A DNA stretch of 64,000 nucleotides from positions 71,697,747-71,761,746 of the forward strand of contig NC_088784.1 in the NCBI RefSeq assembly GCF_958450345.1, given 5' to 3'. A model generated the notes under the pieces. The model had not been told where the DNA came from. It made no database searches and worked only from the letters and a program-made list of their open reading frames with translations. This stretch comes from Calliphora vicina (lineage: Eukaryota; Arthropoda; Insecta; Diptera; Calliphoridae). How positions within the stretch are numbered: the first letter of the stretch is position 1; every line of letters starts with the position of its first letter. This document shows, piece by piece, positions 55,458-64,000 of this stretch. Made by a program: the position numbers and the translations under genes.

Positions 55458-56639
55458 TTGGGTATACTATTATAACCATGATTTATGTTTAGTTAGTCTG
55501 CTAAGAATTAAGTCGAATTGATCCTACTAACATAACTACGACTAATGCTAAATTTGGTCTGCTAAAGGACCCACGAATTATGTCAAATAGTGTGTGTTAG
55601 AAGACTCACTACTTAAGTCATATTTTGAGATAAAAGATTGACGTTATATTTGGTATATTAAAGACCCTTATTTATGTTGACTATCTTAAATTTTGTATGT
55701 CAAAAGACCCTCGATTGATGTTTAATTTTGTTATATTAAAAACCCCTCGATTAATATTAAAATTAGTATATAACTATCCACGATTGATCGTATATTTGGT
55801 GTGTTTATAAAATGTTAAAGAAATTTTCGAGATGAATTTATTTTGTATATTATAAAAACAAGGATGAAAATTCCTTTAATTTAACCGACATGGCAACAAT
55901 AATTATTCTTTATTTTTCCCGCATTGCACCATTTTCAAAAATTTTGAAATTATTCCCGCGTTTTAGAAAAAATTAAGTGGATTCCACTTCGAAGAAAATC
56001 TATTGAATGTGTATGAATCCAATAAATATGCCTCTGTGCAATTTTAGAATAAGTTAAGCAGTTGTGTGAATCCAAGATTTAATTAAATAGGAAAAACTGG
56101 TCTCTGACGTACGAGTTAGGTTCAAACATGAGCGAGTGCTGTAGAAAATAAAGCTTGTTAAAAAATATTATATGATTACATGAAAGTTAGAAGTCAAATT
56201 TTAAAGGATAAATATCGAAACAAATACACAGTTTCAAACTTTAAATAGTCTATTACAGTCTAATATTACATTATTTCAAAGCAATGTAAAAATGTCGTTT
56301 AAAATATGGCGGAAAACATCAAAAGCAAATGAACACCTTAGGACTTGATGACTAATATTTAGTAAAATAAAATAATTTTATAAATTTTCGGGCGTTATTT
56401 ACCTTAAAAACTAAAAAAATTAAAATATAAATAAAAGCTGAATTAACTTAAAATTTTAACGGTTAAAGCTATCATAACAAAATTTAGAACTAATATTGAT
56501 ATAAACGTCCTTAAGTCAATGACACTACAATTGTTTGCATTCTTTGTTTTCATATACCGAAATTCCTGAAACGGGGAAAATGTGTTCCAAAAACAAATTT
56601 TTCTTTAGATATGTGGCCACTTTGACTCTGATAGTAAAA
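55458..56639. other. Non-coding; repeated GACCC..CGATTGATGT-like phrases
   Basis: Around 55560-55800 several similar phrases recur (GACCCACGAATTATGTC, GACCCTCGATTGATGT, CCCCTCGATTAATATT, spaced about 55-75 bp), suggesting a decayed minisatellite. The rest is A+T-rich without supported frames. Confidence 0.4.
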
Positions 56640-56832
56640 CAACATATAGGGCACTGCTACACGTACAATATATATTGTGATATTTGGATCACGATCCATT
56701 TTATTGGATCACGCAAAATTAGGTTATTCTACAATTTGGATCGCGATCCATCAATACTGCATGATACACGTTCAATAAATATCGCGATACTGGATCGCGG
56801 TCAATATATATTGAACGCCCATAGTTCTATAC
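56640..56832. repeat. MITE-like cluster of GGATCGCGATCC palindromes
   Basis: GGATCACGATCC, GGATCGCGATCC and GGATCGCGGTC recur, as do ACACGT(A/T)CAATA motifs. The ends form an imperfect inverted pair around CAATATATATTG (near 56668 and 56804). It looks like a small MITE; target duplications were not resolved. Confidence 0.5.
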
Positions 56833-57009
56833 AAATATGGGAGTTTTTCGAGGATCGGTGCTTTTCGTTTTCAGATTTTTTTTCTCAAACCTAAAATTTT
56901 GTTTCAAAATTGGCCAAGTTTGGATAAGATTGGGGGGAGAATGTACGCTTAAGTGACCCAAATTTTACCTTACACGCTTTTGCATTAAGTTCTCTTTCTA
57001 GATCATATA

Positions 57010-57380
57010 AAAATTGGGTATAGTCCCGAAGAAAATTTTTTTCTATAAAAGAAAAAATTTTAGGATTTTTTTGGTGAAAAAACTTAAAAAATACACGTAT
57101 CCAAAGTTGAACTAGATAACTGTCATTAAAATTGTTTTATTTTCTTCAGAATTTTATAGCAAATATACGAGATATTTAAAAAAAAATCGATCTTCCGTCA
57201 TATCTAAAAAACGATCAAGCAAAATTTAAAAAAATAAGCCTAAATATCTCTTGAATTAAAAGAGATAACCTCCACATGTAGACCTTCTCAATCTATATTT
57301 TAATTTTCAGTTCATTCGGATCATAAATGGATTTTTGGAAATTTTTTTTAAAAAATGTGAGACTTTGAAAATCAACTCGA
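57010..57380 (+). repeat. Dispersed repeat X, copy 2 (partial)
   Basis: TAGTCCCGAAGAAAATTTTT, GATCTTCCGTCATATCTAAA, ACCTTCTCAATCTATATTTT and CGGATCATAAATGGATTTTT appear, in inverted order and strand, at 59820-60126. It shares its right part with 47936-48060. Confidence 0.65.
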
Positions 57381-57470
57381 AAACCCCTCATCCGTGTAAT
57401 AATACGAATCGACACTGTCATGAACGTGTGTTTTTCCAAAAGTCTTCATTTATTGTACAGTATTATTTAT

Positions 57471-57932
57471 TAGGGTTCTATAGCTGAAACAAAAAGTCGA
57501 CTTTTCGAGCTTTCGAATTTTTCCGTTTTTTAAAAGTCGACTTTTCGAACTTTCGACTTTTGGTAGTTTATGAAAAGTCGAATTTTCGAACTTTCGACTT
57601 TTTAGTTAATCGACTTTTCGACTATTTTCAACTTTTTACCATTTCTTGTAAAAAATACATGGTTTCTACATTTATTGATGCGCCTTTTGTAATGTTTAGC
57701 AATAAAAATTAAATTTATCAAGGCGATAATAGTTAGAATAATGTTGTAAGAATTTTGTGTAGGAAAAAGCTTTATTTTATAAACATTTATTTATTTATTA
57801 TTTACATATAATAGCACTACATAATCGATTGTTCGACTTTTTTGCGACCAAAAAGTCGATTTCGACTTTTCGACTTTTTTCAGGAAATAGTCGATTGTTC
57901 GAACAATCGAACAATCGACTTATAGAACCCTA
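57471..57932. mobile_element. 462-bp hAT MITE, exact 8-bp duplication TTATTTAT
   Basis: Both ends read TAGGGTTCTATA inward. TTATTTAT flanks exactly (57463-57470, 57933-57940). Subterminal AAAGTCGACTTTTCGA and TCGATTGTTCGAACAATCGA motifs are repeated many times near both ends. No transposase. Confidence 0.9.
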
Positions 57933-59056
57933 TTATTTATGTTATGTTTATAAAGTTGTTGGTACCAATTATTCACTGAAAAAAGTACATTATTTTCATA
58001 ACTTTAATACGCATTTTTGTATCTTTGGTAATTTTGTAACATCTCCATTAAGTACCTTGCTCACCTTAAGGAAATCTCATTTAACATGACTGGCAGCACT
58101 AGACAATGAAACGAAATGAAAAATACCAGCAACAACAACAATTACAAATCGATATACAACAATAATCACTTCACTTTGGAACAAGTGCATTTGTATTAGT
58201 GAGTACCTACCAACATTATTATTTTTGTTGTTCTTTGTTTTAATAGTCACTCACTCACTACTCAATTGTACGAGTATCAATAATAAATTAATTTCGGTTT
58301 TTTGTTGGTTGATTAGTGTCTGTGACTTTGGCTCGTGATCATATAATTACAACAATTTTAAAAAGAAGTTCGTGTATGTGTCACTCACTTAATGTTATTG
58401 TTGTTTTTATTATAGTTTTTCCTTAAACATAAACTACAACAACAATTGTATGTTGTGTGTATGTGTCTTTTGTGTTGTTGCAATGTTTTCTGCATTTTGT
58501 TGTTTTTTCCTCCGATACGACAGGTTGTTTTTCTTTTGTTTTGGTAAAAACAAAACTAAAAGAATAATATAGAGTCAGAGGAGGTGAGGAAGAAAACAAA
58601 ATCAAGTATCGTCACACTGTGTTAATTGTTGAAACTGATCTTGTTACTTTTATTGATCTGTAAAGAAGTAAATGTAAAATAATAGTGCGCCACAAAAGGA
58701 AAACAACAATGAATTTCATTGGAAAATACACTCTAGAGAAGCAATCAATTTTGCAATTAGAATTGTACCCAATTTTACCTGGCAATAATTTACAGGTGAT
58801 TGAGTGTGTGTTTGGGTGACTTCAAAACACTTGTTGTGGAAATGTTTGGGATTTAACGTAAAATCAGTAAATGTATTGGTTTTTGTTAGATTTAATCGCT
58901 TTATAGCTGTGATTAGTACTAATTACAAGAGTGTTTTACAAAACATTCTACCTGGAAATAGTTTGTTATTCTTTTTTTTAGTTGGAAGGAAACAGAAGTT
59001 ATGTTATTGCCTTTATATGCAATTCACCAGGAATGTTAAGGGTATGTAGTATATAC
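57933..59056. other. Non-coding, possibly host regulatory or leader sequence
   Basis: Less repeat-like than its surroundings. On the minus strand 58230-58620 has CAACAAC and ACACAC tracts, and TTGCCAG|GTAAAATTG near 58781 could be a splice donor. No open frame is convincing (57829-58089, 58423-58605 and 58804-59049 lack domains). Confidence 0.3.
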
Positions 59057-59205
59057 TAGGGTTTTCAATTATTCGAGTTTTGTTTTAATCGAATAAAAGT
59101 TTATAAATTTTTTATTGTTCGAGTAATAGATTAATTTTTCAAATTTCATCGATTATTCCAATGAGGAACGAATAAAAAATATTATTCAAATCATTTAATA
59201 AAATA
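59057..59205 (+). repeat. hAT end fragment related to the 50.1-kb element
   Basis: Starts TAGGGTTTTCAATTATTCGA and continues with ATCGAATAAAAG and CGAGTAATAG-type motifs, like the left end of the hAT at 50157. No partner end or 8-bp duplication was found, so it is truncated. Confidence 0.45.
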
Positions 59206-59209
59206 TATT

Positions 59210-60126
59210 TGAAACCAGACAAATTTTAATAACACTGTCCAACAGCATTTTTGGAACAGAATAGCAACCCTATAATTTTGAAAGGGCATGTTGAGTAGAT
59301 CATTTTTGTAGAATAAATTTATAGGCCAACTGGTCTGAGTTTATCTTACAATGGGTCAAAGTTTTAGTTTTTTTTATCGAAGAGAGCATTATACTATATG
59401 AAAAAAATGTTGTAAATTAATATCTGAGAGAATTCTTAATGTTAGAGTTGTATTGTGGAATTTTATGGGGATCATTTTTGTTTAAGATCTTATCCCTTCT
59501 CCTGTCTTTAGGGGTAAAATTTAAATTTTTTTCGAGAAAATCAAAAAAAGTCCTTTCAAAAAGCACATTTAAATATTAAACTATTCTATGAAAATGTTTG
59601 CCGGAAAATTGAGGAGCAGCAGATCGAAAGGTACTTTTCTGAAAATTTAAAAATTTTGGGAAATTGATTTTTTTATAGAAGATTTCAACCCAAATATTAT
59701 AAAAATACCAAAAAATCAATTTGTAAAAAAATTCGAAAAAGTTCGGCTCCTCAATTTTCGTAATTTTTAGCAAAATTACAAGCCACTTTGGGTCTCACAT
59801 TTATTTAAAAAATCGTCAAAAATTCAATTATGATCCGAATGTGCTTAAATTTAGAATGTAAATAGTCCTTGAGAAGGTCTTATCCCTTTTAGTCCAAGAA
59901 ATATTTTTATTTTGCTCGATTTTTAAATATGGCGGACCTACGGAGGATCGACATTTTTTTAAGAATATCAGCTATATTTGTGGTAAAATTCCAAATAAAA
60001 TAAAAATAACTTGCTAACAGTTATATCGTCCCTATAAAAAGTTAGACACATCCAAAATTGTCCCAAAAAGTCCCAATATTTTTTCATTTGTAGAAAAAAA
60101 ATTCTTCGGGACTATATACAATTGTG
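59210..60126 (-). repeat. Dispersed repeat X, copy 3 (longest)
   Basis: The minus strand contains, in order, the blocks of copy 2 (57010-57380) and copy 1 (47936-48510), showing that both belong to one repeat of roughly 0.9 kb. Landmarks include ATGATCCGAATGTGC (plus strand near 59829), GTTTGCCGGAAAATTG (near 59596), AAAGTCCTTTCAAAAAG (near 59546) and TTTTTGTAGAATAAATTTA (near 59304). It directly abuts the truncated 3' end of a mariner at 60127. No coding potential was recognised. Confidence 0.7.
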
Positions 60127-61177
60127 AGCCATTGCTATCTGTGGCCCATCTTTCTGGTATCATATGGATTCTGAGTCAAAAGAACTGCTCATCTTTTGAG
60201 GCCAAGGACGAATCAAGCCAATATCTGATACTCTGTTCCACAGTAAAGTGTATCCTAGAAAGAGCGTTTTGCTCCGATCGAAACAAATAGTAGTCGGACG
60301 GGGCAAGATCTTGACTATAAAGCATGTGAGGAAAATCTTCCCAACCACTTCGTTCTAAATACAGGTATTGTAACATGTAGCCGTGTGTTGTCATGCTGGA
60401 ATATTACAGTATCATGTCTTGGCATTTTTCGGTCAATGCTCGCTTCAAACGAATCAGTTGTGTTCGGTACAGGTTCCCTGTGATGGTCTGGTAAAGATTT
60501 CAGAAGCTCATAATAGATGGGACCCTTTTGGATATTTGGCTTTGGTATCGATTCGGCTGGTTGTCCGGTGTAATGATTCAATTCGTTCAAACATCATTTC
60601 ACACATGCAAAATCGTCTTTCAAGGTCTCTCGGCTTCAATTCGTATGGTACCCAATATCCCTGCTTTGAGATGAATCCTGCTGATCACGAACGTTTTGAA
60701 ATTACTGTTTGAGTAGCTCCTAATGATTTTGAAACCTCTTGTTGAGTTTTACAACAATCTTCATGGACTAATGCCTCCAATTCTTGGTCTAAACAATTTT
60801 TTGGCTTGCCTGGGCGATCTTTGTCTTCCGTGGCAAAATCACCGCTTCTAAACCGAACAAATTATCCCCCGCACGTTGAAACCGATGGAAAACATTCAAC
60901 ATAAGCTTTGGTGAGCAATCGGTGTGCTTCAGCGGCGCTTTTTGCCAGTTAATGAAGTAAAGCAGCACTTTCCGCATGACGCTTTGTTGGCATTAAATTC
61001 GAAATTTTCGAAGCAAAAAAAAAAAAACGTTGTAGTTTACACTATAATGTTCAATAACTAAATGAGAATAAATGATAGATATGTATCATTCAAAACATTT
61101 AAGTTATTAAAAACCAAAACCGAGTTCCAAAGATACGTCATCTATTGAAAATCCCGTAATTTAAGTCATATATCCAA
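60127..61177 (-). mobile_element. mariner (mauritiana-like) copy 7, longest continuous copy
   Basis: The 5' end is on the right: TTGGATATATGACTTAAATT next to a TA at 61178-61179. On the minus strand the coding parts follow in order: KHTDCSPKLMLNVFHRFQRA (frame-shifted N-terminus, near 60920), EALVHEDCCKTQQEVSKSLG (near 60770), GYWVPYELKPRDLERRFCM (near 60640), AESIPKPNIQKGPIYYELLK (near 60530), VIFQHDNTRLHVTIPV with the second catalytic Asp (near 60395), LYSQDLAPSDYYLFRSEQ with the third (near 60295) and YWLDSSLASKDEQFF (near 60200). The segment with the first catalytic Asp is deleted, and frameshifts separate the parts. The D-x34-D spacing of HDN to PSD is kept. The 3' terminal repeat is lost. 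Confidence 0.88.
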
Positions 61178-61214
61178 TATAATTTTCTAAGTTACGACAG
61201 AAAATCGTTAATTA

Positions 61215-61905
61215 TACCATTCACCTTCGTGAGAAGGGTTTATATAAGTTTGTCATTCCGTTTGTAATTTTCACAATATAATTTTCCGACCCTATAAAGT
61301 ATATATATTCTGGATCCTTATAGATTGCGGAGTCGACTAAGCCATGTCCGTCTGTCTGTCCGTCTGTCTGTTGAAATCAGTTTTCTGAAGACCCCAGATA
61401 TCTTCGGGCTCCAAATCTTCAATAATTCCGTCTGACATGCTTTCGAGAAGTTTCCTATTTAAAATCAGCAAGATCCATAATGGCTGAGATATGAGGAAAA
61501 AACCAGGACAACCTCAATTTTTTACCAATTTTTGTCCTATATCTGGATTACTATGTCATTAATAAAGACAATATGGATATCTAAACCCCTTTGCAACGAC
61601 GTATATAAGACCATAGTAAGTTGGACCTACAATAGGTCAAAATCGGAAAAAATATTTTTTAACCCGAATTTTTTTTTCACCAAAAAAAAATTAAAAAACA
61701 AAAAATTTTTTTTTAAAATTTGAAAATTTAAAAACAAAAATTTAAAAAAACAATTCGAATTTTTTTTTCCATAATATTAAAAAAACAAATTTGGAAAAAA
61801 AAATTTTGTTTACCTAAAAATATTTCAAATGTATATTTCGAATTATAATTTGGTGAAGGGTATATAAGATTCAGCACAGCCGAATATAGCTCTCTTACTT
61901 GTTTT
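61215..61905 (+). mobile_element. mini-me/DINE-1-type element, copy 4 (complete)
   Basis: ATACCATTCACCTTCGTGAG and AAGGGTTTATATAAG at the start, CCGACCCTATAAAGTATATA, TTCTGGATCCTTATAG core, GTCCGTCTGTCTGTCCGTCT, GTTGGACCTACAATAGGTC, then GGTGAAGGGTATATAAG, the hairpin ATTCAGCACAGCCGAAT (one mismatch) and ATAGCTCTCTTACTTGTTT. Lies 37 bp from the mariner end. Confidence 0.88.
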
Positions 61906-63521
61906 CTTTAATCTTGAATTTTTTTCATTACATTTAGTTATATTATTAGCCAAAGAGAAAATATACATAGAGCGTAAACTCTCCTGTCAAAGACCTAACT
62001 CAGTTGTCAAAAACCTAAATGGAAAAAAAAACTATGTGAAAACACAAACAACACTCGTATGTGTAACTTTTTTAAGTAATTTTTTGTTTGAGTTTTTTTC
62101 TAGTGTCCGCTCTTGTATATTTTCTCTATGTTATTAGCTTTCCAAAAATATAACACTCATTTACATTCATGAAACAAATTTGAAATATGAATATTCAAAC
62201 AGTTTATTAAGTATTTGTAAAAAGATAACAATTTAATAACCGTTTCACGCACTTGGCATAAAAATTGGCCAACATTTTATTTTGAATTAACAACTTTTTT
62301 TATTAAAGTTTTCATTTAAAAAGGTTGTATCAATTTTTCTAAACTTTATTTTGTCACAATTCTCCAACAAGACAATATTTTTACTTTAAGTTTACAGTAG
62401 ATTTATTTCATAAAAGTTGTATTTTTAAAAAACTAAATAACTCAGTTAATGTCTGTTACCTTTTCCGATCTTTAGCTACTTATTACTTAAGAACACTATT
62501 TCCATTTGTTTTAATTTGCTGTTCTTTTTTTTGCAAGAAAAATATATTTTAATCTGTTGACAATGAACTTGTACTAAGTATGTATTTTAAAATAAAACCT
62601 AACAACAACATTGACATTTCCTTTTCTCAGCTAGCTAGCTAGCTTATCGTTCGAAACTTGTCAATCTTATGTATGAAATCCTGTTTAAACTATAGCGATT
62701 ATTGCCCTCAAAACGCCATGCCATGCCATTCAACATCATTCATTCATTCATGCTCATATGTTTGAGCTCGTACTACTATAAGTTCTGACGTATGAGCTCT
62801 GTTTTTCCTTGTGATAGGGTTAGTACTTTTTCTATTAGTTACAATAGTTTGTTTAGAAAAAAAATGATAAAGCGAAATTTTGCTGATATAGAAATATTAA
62901 ATCTACAACCCACTACAAACTATAAATACACTTAGAAAAACATGAAAAAAGTTGGCTAAATTTGAAAACAACAATCTAAACATTTAACAAAAGATTTTAA
63001 ACAAAGACTGACTGATCATTATATTTCTTTGTTTTAGGGTTTTTAGAGAGATCTAATTTTTTTCTTTGTACACTTTGTGTTTTATTCTTTTTTATGTAGT
63101 TTAGCTTATTTCAGCAATTTCAATTGTTTTAATTGTATTTAATTTATTTTAAATTTAATATTTATTTTGACAAGTGTTTAATTCGTACTACATTCAATAT
63201 TTATTTTATTATTAGGTTCTTATAATTCTATTTATTTCCATTTATTATCACAATTTATTCACTATATTGTACAAAACATACATATGTTTTTTGTTATACC
63301 GAATTTTGAATCAAAGTTAGTATCTTTCCTAAGAACTTGCATGACATGGCGGCATGATATGACATTAAACATTTTACATTATTGTGGATTAGCAAGTAAA
63401 CAAATTGGATATAGATTTTATTTAATTGATATACTGTGGTGTTAGCTTAAATAATTCATTCAATAGAATTTGCGGAAAAAATACAGTGACAGCTGACATT
63501 TTAGGGTTAAAAATAGGGTTC
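61906..63521. other. Non-coding A+T-rich, nothing recognised
   Basis: Contains a GCTAGCTAGCTAGC tract near 62631 and CATTCATTCATTCA near 62740. No supported frame or element end. Confidence 0.5.
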
Positions 63522-63880
63522 CTGATTTCTCGGACTTTTTCCACCTCCGAAAAATATTAAAATAATCTTTTCATTCCCTAAAATTCCCTGTCATGGCAGT
63601 ATAGGTTCGACTCTACCAAATTGTAGTAAAACCATATAGTCAGTTTGGCCATTATGGTGAACAATTTTTGTTTATGGGCCTTCAAAGATTCCGAAAATCA
63701 ATGGGCCATCTGACACTTTTTCCACACCAGAGAAATATTAAAAAAATCTGTGCATTCCCAAAAATTGTCGATCATGACAGTATAGGTTCGACTTTATTAT
63801 CAAAGGGTAGTAAAACCCAAAGATTCTGAAATTCAGTGGGCCCTCAAAAAAAGGTGTCATCAGTTTTTGGCCAACAGCTA
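63522..63880. repeat. Tandem duplication, period about 181 bp
   Basis: Two units share TTTTTCCAC (63536 and 63717), AAATATTAAAA, CAGTATAGGTTCGACT (63597 and 63778) and GTAGTAAAAC in order, with moderate divergence. The segment ends near the window edge, so more units could follow. Confidence 0.7.
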
Positions 63881-64000
63881 ATTCAGACTAGATGATACCG
63901 CTTAACTATATATGGCAATAATAAAGCTAGGAGTCCACCAAACTGCATTTTTTTACATTTTTTGCCAAAAAATATAGCTTTTTCGTGTCCTTTTTTTGAA

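Overview
The window is A+T-rich, intron-bearing animal DNA, most likely from a higher fly (Schizophora, probably a calyptrate). The evidence is mini-me/DINE-1-type elements with a TA tract, a short core and GTCY repeats, mauritiana-like mariners, Drosophila-style TATA/Inr (TCAGT) promoters, very short introns, and CAACAA-rich leader-like sequence. No prokaryotic operon, rRNA, tRNA or CRISPR is visible. Genus cannot be fixed from the sequence alone.

Host coding content is sparse. The one convincing host exon is on the minus strand (5110-5779, leader to 5892): a good start context, a signal-like hydrophobic segment, and a GTAAGT donor, so the gene continues off the left edge. A leader-like minus-strand stretch bounded by an acceptor (53507-53510) and a donor (51769-51774) may be an upstream 5' UTR exon of the same gene. 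If so, nearly all of the window is one large 5' intron filled with transposons; this is inference.

The rest is a layered transposon landscape. 1-10.4 kb: solo LTR, foldback repeat, mini-me, host exon, LTR-like promoter, a mariner carrying a TA-target MITE, and a foldback. 13.5-22.4 kb: Tc1/mariner relic, a decayed tandem array, an interrupted mini-me, jockey-like retrotransposon fragments, a mariner. 24.3-29.5 kb: head-to-head mariners and a tandem array with a period near 249 bp. 31.9-34.3 kb: a nearly complete piggyBac-like element with TTAA target duplication and a three-exon transposase broken by one internal deletion. 34.4-36.5 kb: a 31-bp satellite whose unit is built on TATCGATA. 38.1-40.5 kb: a mariner that received a hAT, whose own target duplication then received a palindromic MITE, plus a separate MITE at the mariner's 3' end. 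41.6-46.5 kb: Tc1/mariner relic and an R1-like retrotransposon broken up by a mini-me and a hAT MITE. 47.4-51.5 kb: mariner relic, dispersed repeat, Tc1-like DNA-binding ORF, mini-me, and a 1.4-kb hAT with exact 8-bp target duplication. 53.7-61.9 kb: R1-like reverse transcriptase relic, mariners, hAT MITEs, an inverted pair of dispersed repeats, mini-me. 63.5-63.9 kb: a tandem duplication.

The most noteworthy items are the TATCGATA satellite (the unit core equals the DREF/BEAF-32 type site known in Drosophila), the mariner-hAT-MITE nesting readable from target duplications, and several short non-autonomous elements defined here by exact target duplications. I do not see a new multi-gene system. 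Boundaries and family names come from reading by eye, without database searches.
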